From UBA2279 sp034399355 (GTDB lineage: Bacteria; Actinomycetota; Coriobacteriia; Anaerosomatales; Anaerosomataceae), in the NCBI GenBank assembly GCA_034399355.1, contig JAXMMT010000027.1, forward strand, positions 34,834-98,833: a stretch of DNA of 64,000 nucleotides. The letters are read 5' to 3'. A program made the position numbers and the translations under genes. The notes under the pieces were generated by a model. The model had not been told where the DNA came from. It worked only from the letters and a program-made list of their open reading frames with translations, and ran no database searches. Positions 55,004 to 63,884 of the stretch are shown one piece after another. Each line of letters begins with the position of its first letter. Within the stretch, counting starts at the first letter, position 1.

Positions 55004-55501
55004 CTAGTCCTCGAGCGCCTTGTTGTACTCGTCGCGATGTTGCTTCTCGAAGCCGCCGACGGCGCGGAAGTACTGCGCGATCTGCGGATAGCCCTCCGCC
55101 TCGGCGATCTCCGCGAAGGCGGGGTACATATCGACGGTCTCGTAGTTCTCGCCTTCCCGGGCCGCCCTGAGGTTGTCATCGGTGACGCCGAATGCACCCA
55201 TGTAGGCGAGGTGGCCGAGGGCATGCGCGGTCTCCTCGGCAGCCGCACGCTTGAATGCAGCCACTGCGGCATCGTCACCCTCAAGCTCGGCGATGCGTTC
55301 GAAGAGCGTGTAACGACGGTTGGCTTGTGACTCGCCAGCGAACGCGGTTTTGAGGTTCTCGAGCGTCTTGGTGCCGCTGAGGTCACCGGGGCCCTTATAT
55401 GCGAGGAAGAACGATTGCGGTGCGCCGCAGACGGGGCACCTCTCGGGAGCGGGGCCGACGTGATAGTAACCACAGGCCTTACAGCGGTAGGTTTCCACCA
55501 T
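55004..55501 (-). CDS. rubrerythrin (N-terminal rubredoxin, reverse type)
   Basis: ATG 55501 follows AAAGGAGACGGC. The 165-residue protein starts with a rubredoxin-like Fe site (YRCKACGYYH and RCPVCGAPQSFF), then a ferritin-like four-helix domain with diiron ligands in AGESQANRRYTLF, AAAEETAHALGH and FEKQHRDEY. This reversed order is known from anaerobes and scavenges hydrogen peroxide. Its stop abuts the rlmN start. Confidence 0.93.
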   Translation of the reverse strand: MVETYRCKACGYYHVGPAPERCPVCGAPQSFFLAYKGPGDLSGTKTLENLKTAFAGESQANRRYTLFERIAELEGDDAAVAAFKRAAAEETAHALGHLAYMGAFGVTDDNLRAAREGENYETVDMYPAFAEIAEAEGYPQIAQYFRAVGGFEKQHRDEYNKALED

Positions 55502-55557
55502 GCCGTCTCCTTTCATCGGGGGACCGCCTTTCTCGTGTACCCTGCGCTTGCTGCGCG

Positions 55558-56793
55558 CTACAGATTGTCGGGCTTCACGCCGAGGGTCATCTCGAGTTCG
55601 GTGACCTCGCCGTTGCGGTAGAACTTGACCAGCACCACGTCTCCGACGGAGCGTCGCTTGACCGCGAGGATGAGGTCGTCCATCGAGCGGATTCTCTCGG
55701 CGTCAAGCTGCACGATGATGTCGTCGGTCGCCAGGCCGGCTTTCGCGGCACCAGTGTCCGGCGTGATCTCAACGACGAGCGCTCCCTCCGTCATCGGCAG
55801 GTCCATCTCCTCGGCGAGCAGTTCCGTGATCGTCTGGCCGACGATGCCGAGGAACGCGTGCTCGGCCTTGCCGCCCTCGATCAACTGGTCCGCGACGCGG
55901 ACGACCGTACGCACCGGCACGGCGAAGCCGACGCCGTCGGCGCCACCAGTGTCCGAGAAGATCGCGGTCGGGATGCCGATGAGCTTACCGCTGCGGTCGA
56001 CCAGTGCGCCGCCGGAGTTGCCGGGGTTGATCGACGCGTCCGTCTGGATGACGTCCACGAGCGGGTAGCGCGCGCCGTCACTGATCGAATCCGGCAGCGA
56101 GCGGTGTATGGCCGAGACAACACCGGCGGTGACCGAGTGCTGCAGTCCGAACGGCGAGCCGATGGCGATGGCCATCTGCCCGACCTGGACGTCCTCGGAG
56201 CTACCGAGCGTGATCGTCGGGAGTTCCACGTCGATCTTGATCACCGCGATGTCTGACTCGGGGTCGGTGCCAACAAGCTCGCCCTCGTGCTTCTCGCCCT
56301 CCGCATCGGTCACCACGATGCGTGAAGCGTCTCCTGCGACATGGTCGTTGGTGATGATGTACGAGCTGCCGTCACCGGTCACTTTATAGACGACGCCGGA
56401 ACCGCTGCCCATCATCGGGATCGACGGATGCGTTCCAGGGAGGTCGTCTGACGTTGACTCACCGGTCACGTCGATGTTCACGACGCTGGGGAGGGCCTTC
56501 GCCACCGCGGCCACGACGACCTCGTCGGTGCTTGTCTTGACCTCGATTTCACGCACGGGGCCTTTGCCGAGCAAGTCGGGCGCTACATAGTAGGCGCCGA
56601 GACCGGCTGCACCACCGGCGATGACAGCGACGAGCAGGCTAGCGATGAGGATGCCCGCCTTGCCGCTGCGGGGTTTCTCGGCCACAGGGCTTGCGGGCCC
56701 GGGTGTCATCGGCGCTGGTGGGAGGATGACGGGCACGACGGGTGTCACATCAGCGCTTGCGGGTTCTGCCGTGCCGTTCTCGTGCTCTACCAT
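55558..56793 (-). CDS. HtrA/DegP-type serine protease with PDZ domain
   Basis: The 411-residue protein starts at ATG 56793 with GAGAGGTG upstream. A proline-rich cytoplasmic N-terminus is followed by one membrane anchor (about 46-70, ILIASLLVAVIAGGAAGLGA). The trypsin-like domain has the triad in ITNDHVAGD (His about 149), DPESDIAVIKI (Asp about 181) and SINPGNSGGALVD (Ser about 259). A PDZ domain spans about 300-400. It acts outside the cytoplasmic membrane in protein quality control. Confidence 0.95.
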   Translation of the reverse strand: MVEHENGTAEPASADVTPVVPVILPPAPMTPGPASPVAEKPRSGKAGILIASLLVAVIAGGAAGLGAYYVAPDLLGKGPVREIEVKTSTDEVVVAAVAKALPSVVNIDVTGESTSDDLPGTHPSIPMMGSGSGVVYKVTGDGSSYIITNDHVAGDASRIVVTDAEGEKHEGELVGTDPESDIAVIKIDVELPTITLGSSEDVQVGQMAIAIGSPFGLQHSVTAGVVSAIHRSLPDSISDGARYPLVDVIQTDASINPGNSGGALVDRSGKLIGIPTAIFSDTGGADGVGFAVPVRTVVRVADQLIEGGKAEHAFLGIVGQTITELLAEEMDLPMTEGALVVEITPDTGAAKAGLATDDIIVQLDAERIRSMDDLILAVKRRSVGDVVLVKFYRNGEVTELEMTLGVKPDNL

Positions 56794-56986
56794 GGTTCAC
56801 CTCTCGATACAACCGCCCGAAGGCGAGAGCCCTCATGGCTCATAGTACGCTGCCGTGTCGGGTTTCATACGGCTCTTGCATGTTTCATACCAAAGCTTCA
56901 TAACCAGTCCACACCATGTCTGCGTTGGACGCGCTGCGAGCCCTCGACTAGACTTTCCCGAGGAAGACGACACCGGGGAGAGGGCC

Positions 56987-57484
56987 GTGGACGACGAGGA
57001 CCGAGACGACATCATCGTGCAGGACGCGGAGTTCGACGATATGGTCGCAGGGCTCTATTCCGAGTCCGCAGAAGAGGTTCTACCCGAAACCGAGCTCCCC
57101 ACCCAGGTTGGGCCCATTGAAGCTATCGCGATTGAAGAGCCTTGTGGGATCAGCTGGACGCCCTTTCTGGCGTACCTCGCCGTTTGGGTCGTGCTGTGTG
57201 TCTCAGCGGTGGTTCTGCTGCGGCCCGCTGCTCTCGACGGTGGGGCCCGGTGGGCGCCCGAGTACCTCTACGTGGCCTACGCTGGCATTGGTATGACAGC
57301 AGCTGGTCCGCTGCTCTCACTGGTCGTGTGGATCGCCGTGCGTGTGAGACGGGAGCGGAACGCCCGTCGAGGACTGTTCACCTCGGCGCTTGTGAAGGGG
57401 TCGGTCGTCACGTTCACGGGTGCGATTCTCTGGATCGTCGCTCTCTACGTGCTTGACATGTTCGCGTCAAGTATCCTCGTCTGA
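56987..57484 (+). CDS. hypothetical membrane protein with acidic N-terminus
   Basis: GTG 56987 (GGAGAGG upstream) gives 165 residues. Residues 1-55 are strongly acidic (DDEDRDDIIVQDAEFDDM). Three membrane helices follow: FLAYLAVWVVLCVSAVVLL, YVAYAGIGMTAAGPLLSLVVW and VTFTGAILWIVALYVLDMF, separated by a basic loop (RVRRERNARRG). It lies 28 bp before ddl and may be co-transcribed. Family not recognised. Confidence 0.7.
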   Translation: MDDEDRDDIIVQDAEFDDMVAGLYSESAEEVLPETELPTQVGPIEAIAIEEPCGISWTPFLAYLAVWVVLCVSAVVLLRPAALDGGARWAPEYLYVAYAGIGMTAAGPLLSLVVWIAVRVRRERNARRGLFTSALVKGSVVTFTGAILWIVALYVLDMFASSILV

Positions 57485-57512
57485 TGGTGTTGCTGGTGGA
57501 TCGGAGGTCGCT

Positions 57513-58454
57513 GTGACGTCTGCTAGTCTCGGGAGCCGCAAAGTGGCGGTGCTGATGGGCGGTCGCTCTGCCGAACGAGAGGTCTCCCTCCACACGGGCG
57601 AGCAGGTGGCCACGGCGCTCGCTTCCCTCGGCCACGCCGTCGAGACCATCGATACCGCCGAACCCACATTCATTGCTTCGCTCCAGCAGGGCGTCTTCGA
57701 CGTGGCATTCGTCTGCCTACACGGTCGGTTCGGCGAAGACGGCACGGTGCAGGGTCTGCTCGAGTTGCTCGATATCCCGTACGTCGGATCCGGCGTCTTG
57801 GCCAGCGCACTCGCGATGGACAAGGTGATGTCGAAATACTTCTTCGCGCTTGCCGAGATACCCACGCCCGAGTATGTCGTCCTGCACGCCGGCGAGTCCT
57901 ACGATAGTGCCGGCATCGTGCGCGCGGTCGGCCCCAAGGCGGTCGTGAAGCCTGCCAACGAAGGTTCGGCCATCGGCGTGTCTATCGTGCACGAACCCGC
58001 AGAGCTGCCTGCCGCGATCGAAGAGGCATTCGCCCACGACACACACGTGCTCATCGAGCGCTTCATCTCCGGCGTTGAAGTGACGGTAGGTGTGCTCGGC
58101 AACAACGAGCTGATGGCGCTTCCGACGCTCGAGATCGTGCCCGAGCATGAGTTCTACGACTACGAGTCGAAGTACGTGCCCGGCATGAGCCGGCACATCA
58201 TCCCCGCCCGCGTGAGCGAGGAGGTGGCCGAGAAGTGCCAGCGGGTCTCCGTAGAAGCGCACCGACTGCTGGGCTGCCGCGGCATGTCTCGCGCGGACTT
58301 CATCGTTGGGGAGGATGGCACCGTCTACCTGCTTGAGGTGAACACCATCCCGGGTATGACGTCGACAAGCTTGTTGCCCGATGCCGCGCGGGCCGCCGGT
58401 ATCGAGTTCCCGCAGCTCTGCGGGCGTCTCATCGAGCTTGCGCTTGAGGACTAG
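57513..58454 (+). CDS. ddl: D-alanine--D-alanine ligase
   Basis: GTG 57513 follows GGAGGTCGCT. 313 residues with ATP-grasp signatures: VAVLMGGRSAEREVSLHTG, LHGRFGEDGTVQGLLELL, VKPANEGSAIGVSIV and YLLEVNTIPGMTSTSLLP, the last two being the Ddl PROSITE-type motifs. It makes D-Ala-D-Ala for peptidoglycan in the cytoplasm. Its end overlaps the convergent kinase gene by four bases. Confidence 0.96.
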   Translation: MTSASLGSRKVAVLMGGRSAEREVSLHTGEQVATALASLGHAVETIDTAEPTFIASLQQGVFDVAFVCLHGRFGEDGTVQGLLELLDIPYVGSGVLASALAMDKVMSKYFFALAEIPTPEYVVLHAGESYDSAGIVRAVGPKAVVKPANEGSAIGVSIVHEPAELPAAIEEAFAHDTHVLIERFISGVEVTVGVLGNNELMALPTLEIVPEHEFYDYESKYVPGMSRHIIPARVSEEVAEKCQRVSVEAHRLLGCRGMSRADFIVGEDGTVYLLEVNTIPGMTSTSLLPDAARAAGIEFPQLCGRLIELALED

Positions 58455-59923
58455 CTAGCTTCCGGCGGGAGGAGCGGCAACCGGATCACGAATCGGGCGC
58501 CACCGCTACTTCCGTCCTCGACGTGCACATCGCCGCCGTGGCCTTCCGCGACGGTCCTCACGATGTAGAGGCCGAGACCAGCACCGTCACTCGATCCGCC
58601 GTCCAATCGCGTGTAGCGCTCGAAGATGCGTTCGCGGTGTTTCTCGGCAACTCCACCGCCCGTGTCTTCCACGATCAGTAGCGCGTGCTGAGGGCTGGCA
58701 TCCACCTGCAACGAGATCGTCGTGCCCTCTGGGGTGTGCTTGATCGCGTTCATCAGCAGGTTGGTGAGGGCCTGGCGAAGCCGTCCCGCATCACCAGGCA
58801 CAGAAACGTCGGCATGCTGCTCGAAGACCAGCTCATGCCCGGCGTGTGAGGGAAGCGAGGAAGCGACTTCAGCAGCCAGTTTGCTGAGCGATACCGGTGC
58901 CCAGCGCGTCGAGAGGAGACCCTTCTCTCCCCGCGCTGTGTCGAGCAGGTCTTCGAGCATCTCAGCCATACCAGACGTTGCCGCGCGGGCCCTGGAGACG
59001 ATGTCGGTGCGGCGTTCGTCGGGCATGTCTCCCGCGAGCATCTCCAGGTAGCCGGAGACGACCGTGAGTGGTGCGCGCAGGTCGTGCGAGACGACCAACA
59101 CCACCTCGGCGCGCAGCTGCTCGAGCGTGCGACGCTCGGTCACGTCACGGATGGTGAGCAGCGAGAGCCCCGAATCATCTTGTGGGTGTGTTACCGTGCA
59201 CTCGGCCCATCGCTCTTCGCCGTTCTCGGCAAGGCAGCGCACGAGCATGAGCGCATCACTCCCGCGCGACAGCAGCATCTCGGCGCTGAGCGGCTCGTCG
59301 GCCTCGGTCGTGATGGTGAAGGTGGACAGCGTTTCAAATAGCGGTCGGCCGAGCAGGGAGTCGAGGGGCTGGCCGAGGAATGTCACCGCGGCCGGGTTCG
59401 CGACCTCAATCACGTCTCCACGCATAAGCAGCTTTACCTCGGACGACGCATTCACCACCGTGCGGAAGGTCTGCTCCGAGACGAGGGCACGTTCGGTGGC
59501 AGCATGCAGGTCCGCCTGGTGTAGGGAGAGTTGTCGCAGGAGCTGTTCGACAGTATCGTCAAGCTCCTTGAGTTCGAGCGGGACGTTGGCTATCGGGCTG
59601 ACGGTGTCGTCAGCCGGGCGCCCCTCGATCGCGGCGAGTCCTCGCTCGCGGAGGTTGCTCGCAAAATGCTTAAGGGGTGCGCTAATAAGACGAGACAAGA
59701 TGAGTCCAAGTAGGAGTCCCGCGGCCAGAGCAAGGCCGCCCAAACCCAGGGGGACAATCACGTCGATGAAGTTGTCGACACCGCTCGGCCAGAGGTTGAA
59801 ACCGGTAACCAGCGAGGTGGCGACGTAGATGATGATAAACAGCAATACGGATGCGAGGGCCAAAGACACACTGAAGCGCCTTCTTAGCGTCGCTGGCCAA
59901 ATCGCTAGATGGTCCCTGCGCAC
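58451..59923 (-). CDS. PAS-containing membrane sensor histidine kinase
   Basis: The 490-residue protein starts at GTG 59923. Two helices (about 18-40 and 55-80) frame a very short extracytoplasmic loop. A HAMP-like linker, a PAS domain (about 150-270), an HisKA motif (VVSHDLRAPLTVVSGYL, His about 278), an N-box (LTNLLMNAIKHTPEG) and G-boxes (VEDTGGGVAE, SDGAGLGLYIVRTVAEGHGG) follow. No response regulator is next to it. Ligand unknown. Confidence 0.92.
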   Translation of the reverse strand: MRRDHLAIWPATLRRRFSVSLALASVLLFIIIYVATSLVTGFNLWPSGVDNFIDVIVPLGLGGLALAAGLLLGLILSRLISAPLKHFASNLRERGLAAIEGRPADDTVSPIANVPLELKELDDTVEQLLRQLSLHQADLHAATERALVSEQTFRTVVNASSEVKLLMRGDVIEVANPAAVTFLGQPLDSLLGRPLFETLSTFTITTEADEPLSAEMLLSRGSDALMLVRCLAENGEERWAECTVTHPQDDSGLSLLTIRDVTERRTLEQLRAEVVLVVSHDLRAPLTVVSGYLEMLAGDMPDERRTDIVSRARAATSGMAEMLEDLLDTARGEKGLLSTRWAPVSLSKLAAEVASSLPSHAGHELVFEQHADVSVPGDAGRLRQALTNLLMNAIKHTPEGTTISLQVDASPQHALLIVEDTGGGVAEKHRERIFERYTRLDGGSSDGAGLGLYIVRTVAEGHGGDVHVEDGSSGGARFVIRLPLLPPEAS

Positions 59924-60021
59924 GTGTCCCCCCGGATGCCGTGTCCGCCGACGAGCGGCATATTTCTCAGGACAGTCGGCATCTTAGCACGTCTGGTGTG
60001 GCAGTGCTTCACGAGCCGAGC

Positions 60022-62748
60022 CTAGTCTCTTTGCGCTGACCTTCGCTTGAAGATGTCCACCAGGATGGTGGGCACGAGAGCGGCCGCGATGACTGCGGCC
60101 CAGTCGGGTGCGGAGAGAGGCTGCGTCTTAAAGACGTGCTGAAGAGGCGGCAGATAGATGACGGCCAACTGCAGCGCCATCGAACCGACGAACGACAGGT
60201 TCAGCCACTTGTTCTCAAGTGAGTACGCCGAGAAGATCGTGCGCGTCTCCGAACGGAAGCTGAATGCGTGCAGGAGCTGGGCGAGTACCATCGCTGTGAA
60301 AAGCATCGTCTGCGCGCGCTCCGCGCCGTGACCAGGCATGTAGAAACCGGCCCACACATACATGATCAACCCGGCGAGCGTGATGAATGCGCCCTGCCAG
60401 AGTATTTGCACCTGACGCTTTTTGGCGAGGATCGATTCTTTAGCGTCACGCGGTTTGCGCTCCATTACCCGAGGAGAAGCGGGATCGACGCCGAGCGCCA
60501 GCGCCGGGAAGCCGTCCGTGACGAGGTTGATCCACAGGATCTGCAGCGGCAGCAACGCGGGCTTGTCGGCAATAAACGTCGTGATGAAGATGATAAGAAC
60601 CTCGGACACATTGCATGACAGCAGGAAGAGGATGAACTTCTTGAGGTTGTCATACACGCTCCGGCCGAGACCGACTGCCTCCACGATTGTCGCGAAGTTG
60701 TCGTCGGCAAGGATCATGTCGGCGGCCTCACGGGATACGTCTGTGCCGACTCTGCCCATAGCAACGCCGATATCGGCTTTCTTGAGTGCTGGTGCATCGT
60801 TGACACCGTCGCCGGTCATCGCGACGGTGTGGCCGCGCCGCTTCAGTGCGTCGACAATGCGCAGCTTGTGCTCGGGATTCACGCGCGCGTAGATGCGCAC
60901 GTCCTCGACTATCTCGTAGAGTTCATCGTCCGACATCGCTTCCAGTTCGCGTCCTGTGACTACCCGCTTGCCCTCCAGCAACCCGATCTCGGCACCGATC
61001 GCCTGCGCGGTCAGCGCGTGATCGCCGGTGACCATCGCGACGTGGATGCCCGCTTTGTGACACAGGTCGATGGCGTCGGTCACCTCGGCCCGCGGCGGGT
61101 CAACCAGGCCCATAATGCCGACGTAGGTGAGGTCGCGCTCGATCGAGTCAACGCCGACCGTGTCGTCGTCGCCAAGCTCCCGGAAGGCGAACGCGAGGGT
61201 GCGGTAGCCGCTCGAAGCGAGTTCTTCGTTGGCCGAGGCGAGTGAGGCGCGAAGCTCGTCGGTCATCGGCACGGTCTCGCCGTGGATACGGGCCGAGGCG
61301 CACAGGCCCAGCACGACGTCAGCGCCACCCTTCATGTAAGCGACCTGCACGCCTTCTATCATGTGCACGGTGGTCATGCGTTTGCGCTCGGAATCGAACG
61401 GTACCTCAGCGATGCGCCTCGGGCGATTGCGGCCGGCCTCGAGTTTGTCAGCGATGACGATGAGCGCAGTCTCGGTGGGGTCGCCCACAAGGAGGTCGTC
61501 GGCGGTAAAGTGCGCGTCGTTGCAGTTCGCGGCGATCTCGACGAGAAGATCGAGGTCGGTCGGCTCCGCTTTACGGTCAGCGGGGGAGAGGCCCCAATCG
61601 GGCGTCACGGCGATTAGGTCGGTACCCACGAGTAGGCGTCGCACCGTCATCTCGTTGCGCGTGAGCGTGCCGGTCTTGTCCGAGCAGATGAAGCTTGTCG
61701 AGCCCAGGGTCTCGACTGCGTGAAGCTTGCGAATGATGGCGTTGTGCTCGGCCATCTTACGAACGCCGAGAGAGAGTGCGACGGTCACAATTGCAGGCAA
61801 TCCTTCGGGAATCGCCGCCACTGCGAGCGAGATCGCCACGAGCAGTGCGACGGTCAGGCGCGAGCGGAAAGCGTCGTGGGTGAGCGCCTGCGCAAAGGTC
61901 TCGCCCGTGGCTTGCCATGCCTGGAACACGCCTACCGCGAACACAATTGCGGCGATAGCGAGGATGAGGACGGCGATACGCTTGCCGACGCTCTTGAGCT
62001 CGCGCTGGAGTGGCGTCTTCTCATCCTCTTGGGCGGCGAGCAGGTCCGCGATGTGCCCCATCTCGGTGTTTTGGCCGGTTCCCGTGACCACATACCGGCC
62101 ACGACCGACCGCTGCCGATGTAGCGGCGAAGACCATCGTCGTGCGGTCGCCCAGGGTGGCGTCCAACGGTACCGCGGCGTCGACGTGTTTGGTGACCGGT
62201 CGGCTCTCGCCCGTGAGCGAGGCCTCCTCGACGCGCAGCGCGCCCACTTCGAGGAGCCGTCCGTCAGCCGGCACCTTGTCGCCCGCCTCGAGCAGGACGA
62301 TGTCGCCGGGGACGAGCGTCGCGGCCGGGACCTCCTGCTCCACGCCGCCGCGGACGACCGTGGCCGTGGGCGCCGAGAGTTGGCGCAGCGCTTCGAGCGC
62401 CTGCTCTGCGCGGTACTCCTGGAAGAAGCCGAGGATGCCGTTGAGCAGCAGGATGGCGGTGATGGCGACTGCCTCGATCGTCTGTCCCTCGGCCGCCGAT
62501 ATCGCCACGGCAGCCATGAGGACCCAGATCATGAAGTCGTTGAACTGTGCGAGGAACATCCGCCAGGCAGGAGCCTTCTCGGCCTTCTGTAGTTCGTTGG
62601 GGCCATACTCGCCGAGACGGCGCGTCGCCTCCTCGGCGGTGAGACCAGTGTGCTTGTCCGAGGCAAGCCGTTCGATTACCTCATCGCACGGGAGAGCGTG
62701 TGCCTCAGCGCTCACGGGAGCGGGGCGTTCGGTCGTCTGCTCGGGCAT
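60022..62748 (-). CDS. P2-type cation-transporting ATPase (Ca2+/Mn2+ type)
   Basis: ATG 62748 follows AGAGGAAGCACG; 908 residues. The N-terminal actuator, ten helices and the P-domain are typical: SLTGESRPV, PEGLPAIVT in TM4 (Glu ligand), FICSDKTGTLTRNE (phosphorylated Asp about 356) and MTGDGVNDAPALKKADIG (about 648). TM5 LSCNVSEVL and TM6 LWINLVTDG keep the Asn/Glu and Asn/Asp ligands of Ca2+-type pumps. The yybP-ykoY-like leader suggests Mn2+ as an inducer, so Mn2+ or Ca2+ export is likely. Confidence 0.94.
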   Translation of the reverse strand: MPEQTTERPAPVSAEAHALPCDEVIERLASDKHTGLTAEEATRRLGEYGPNELQKAEKAPAWRMFLAQFNDFMIWVLMAAVAISAAEGQTIEAVAITAILLLNGILGFFQEYRAEQALEALRQLSAPTATVVRGGVEQEVPAATLVPGDIVLLEAGDKVPADGRLLEVGALRVEEASLTGESRPVTKHVDAAVPLDATLGDRTTMVFAATSAAVGRGRYVVTGTGQNTEMGHIADLLAAQEDEKTPLQRELKSVGKRIAVLILAIAAIVFAVGVFQAWQATGETFAQALTHDAFRSRLTVALLVAISLAVAAIPEGLPAIVTVALSLGVRKMAEHNAIIRKLHAVETLGSTSFICSDKTGTLTRNEMTVRRLLVGTDLIAVTPDWGLSPADRKAEPTDLDLLVEIAANCNDAHFTADDLLVGDPTETALIVIADKLEAGRNRPRRIAEVPFDSERKRMTTVHMIEGVQVAYMKGGADVVLGLCASARIHGETVPMTDELRASLASANEELASSGYRTLAFAFRELGDDDTVGVDSIERDLTYVGIMGLVDPPRAEVTDAIDLCHKAGIHVAMVTGDHALTAQAIGAEIGLLEGKRVVTGRELEAMSDDELYEIVEDVRIYARVNPEHKLRIVDALKRRGHTVAMTGDGVNDAPALKKADIGVAMGRVGTDVSREAADMILADDNFATIVEAVGLGRSVYDNLKKFILFLLSCNVSEVLIIFITTFIADKPALLPLQILWINLVTDGFPALALGVDPASPRVMERKPRDAKESILAKKRQVQILWQGAFITLAGLIMYVWAGFYMPGHGAERAQTMLFTAMVLAQLLHAFSFRSETRTIFSAYSLENKWLNLSFVGSMALQLAVIYLPPLQHVFKTQPLSAPDWAAVIAAALVPTILVDIFKRRSAQRD

Positions 62749-62761
62749 CGTGCTTCCTCTC

Positions 62762-62802
62762 GGAAAAGAAAAGACCTCCGGCGGTCGATTCGCCGAAGGT
62801 CT
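62762..62802 (-). terminator. riboswitch expression-platform terminator
   Basis: On the minus strand GACCTTCGGC pairs with GCCGGAGGTC (one G-U pair) and is followed by TTTTCTTTTCC. The 5' arm includes CCTTCG, the 3' strand of the aptamer P1 stem. The two structures are mutually exclusive. The ATPase start codon lies 14 bases further on. Confidence 0.85.
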
Positions 62803-62895
62803 CGCGGTCACAGCGTTCTGTGATGGCAGGGCCGGGGCTCATCGCCCGAGATTGTCGGCCTGCCTCCGCCCGAAGGCGGGGGCTACTCCCCTTCG
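62794..62895 (-). ncRNA. yybP-ykoY-like (Mn2+) riboswitch aptamer
   Basis: On the minus strand P1 forms between CGAAGG (62890-62895) and CCTTCG (62794-62799). The conserved GGGGAGTAGC word sits at 62882-62891, then a GC-rich hairpin (CCCGCCTTCGGGCGG), a second conserved segment GCCGACAATCTCGGGC, and CGAGACC before P1 closes. This matches the yybP-ykoY consensus, which binds Mn2+. P1 formation would block the terminator and switch the gene on. It lies 46 bases before a P-type ATPase gene, a known target class. Confidence 0.85.
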
Positions 62896-62902
62896 CGGAA
62901 CC

Positions 62903-62931
62903 ACGCTAGACGAAAGCGGCGGTGACGACAA
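62903..62931 (-). promoter_or_regulatory. probable promoter of the riboswitch-ATPase unit
   Basis: TTGTCG (62926-62931), a 17-base spacer and TAGCGT (62903-62908) on the minus strand, placing the start of transcription a few bases ahead of the aptamer P1. The hexamers are only moderate matches. Confidence 0.5.
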
Positions 62932-62935
62932 GTGG

Positions 62936-63817
62936 TCAGTCCTCGGGACAGCCTACCCCGCGGCACAGCCGGGCACCCAGTTCACGGCCGCTCGGCGTCG
63001 CGGCCAGGCCCCCCAGCGCGGTCTCGCGCAGCGACGGCGGGATACTTCTGCCCACGTGCCCCATCGCGTCGATGACCTCATCGAGAGGGATCGGGAACCG
63101 GAGTCCCGCGAGCGCCATCTCTGCCGAGGAGAGCGCGATTGCGGTTCCTGTCGCATTGCGTGCCACGCAGGGCACTTCTACGAGGCCGCCGACCGGGTCG
63201 CAGACGAGACCGAGAAGCCCCTGCAAGGCGAAGGCTGCAGCGTGTCCGGCCTGCTCGGGCGAGCCGCCGGCGAGTTCGACCGCCGCCACAGCGCCCATGG
63301 CTGCCGCCGAGCCGATCTCGGCCTGGCAGCCACCCGTCGCTCCGGAGAGTGTCGCGCGCGCGGCGATCACCCCGCCAACCGCCGCTGCCGCGAACAGTGC
63401 GAGCACGGTGTCGTCGCGTGATGCGCCGAGTGCGCGTGCGATCGGGACGAGAACGGCGGGCAGTACGCCGGAGGCGCCGCCGGTAGGGGCGGCGACAACG
63501 CGACCCATGCGCGCGTTCACCTCGGCCACCGCGAGTGCAGCCGAGAGTGCGTCGTGCATACGGCCGTCGATAACGCGAGGGGTTGAGGCATGGAGCGTGG
63601 CGGCTTGACTGCCGGTGAGCCCGGAGCGGGAAAGTTCGGTCTCAGCAAGGCCGCGTTCGACGGCCTCCTCCATGACGCGCAGCGTCTGTGACATGCGTTC
63701 GACGATATCGGCGGGGTCACCACCGGTGTCCTCGGCTTCGCGCGCGAGTGCCGCACGACCGACAGAGCCATGTTCGCCAGCAGCCGCGAGCAGCTCTGCG
63801 AAGCTTGCGTACGCCAT
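62936..63817 (-). CDS. sdaAA: L-serine dehydratase, iron-sulfur type, alpha subunit
   Basis: ATG 63817 (MAYASFAELL) follows GGAGGCTCC; 293 residues. MGRVVAAPTGGASGVLPAVL, TLSGATGGCQAEIGSAAAM, GLVCDPVGGLVEVPCVARN and the final CRGVGC contain the cysteines of the 4Fe-4S cluster, typical of SdaAA. It forms pyruvate and ammonia from L-serine and is oxygen-sensitive. The beta subunit gene is not seen in the window; it may lie elsewhere. Confidence 0.93.
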   Translation of the reverse strand: MAYASFAELLAAAGEHGSVGRAALAREAEDTGGDPADIVERMSQTLRVMEEAVERGLAETELSRSGLTGSQAATLHASTPRVIDGRMHDALSAALAVAEVNARMGRVVAAPTGGASGVLPAVLVPIARALGASRDDTVLALFAAAAVGGVIAARATLSGATGGCQAEIGSAAAMGAVAAVELAGGSPEQAGHAAAFALQGLLGLVCDPVGGLVEVPCVARNATGTAIALSSAEMALAGLRFPIPLDEVIDAMGHVGRSIPPSLRETALGGLAATPSGRELGARLCRGVGCPED

Positions 63818-63884
63818 GGAGCCTCCATTCGTCGCTGCAAGGATTGTACGCCAGCGGTCGGGGAAGCATCTCAAACTGAGACAT

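Noticed and set aside
55003..55473. N-terminal extension of rlmN
   Set aside because: It lies in another frame of the rubrerythrin gene on the same strand; TTG 55002 gives the normal RlmN length.
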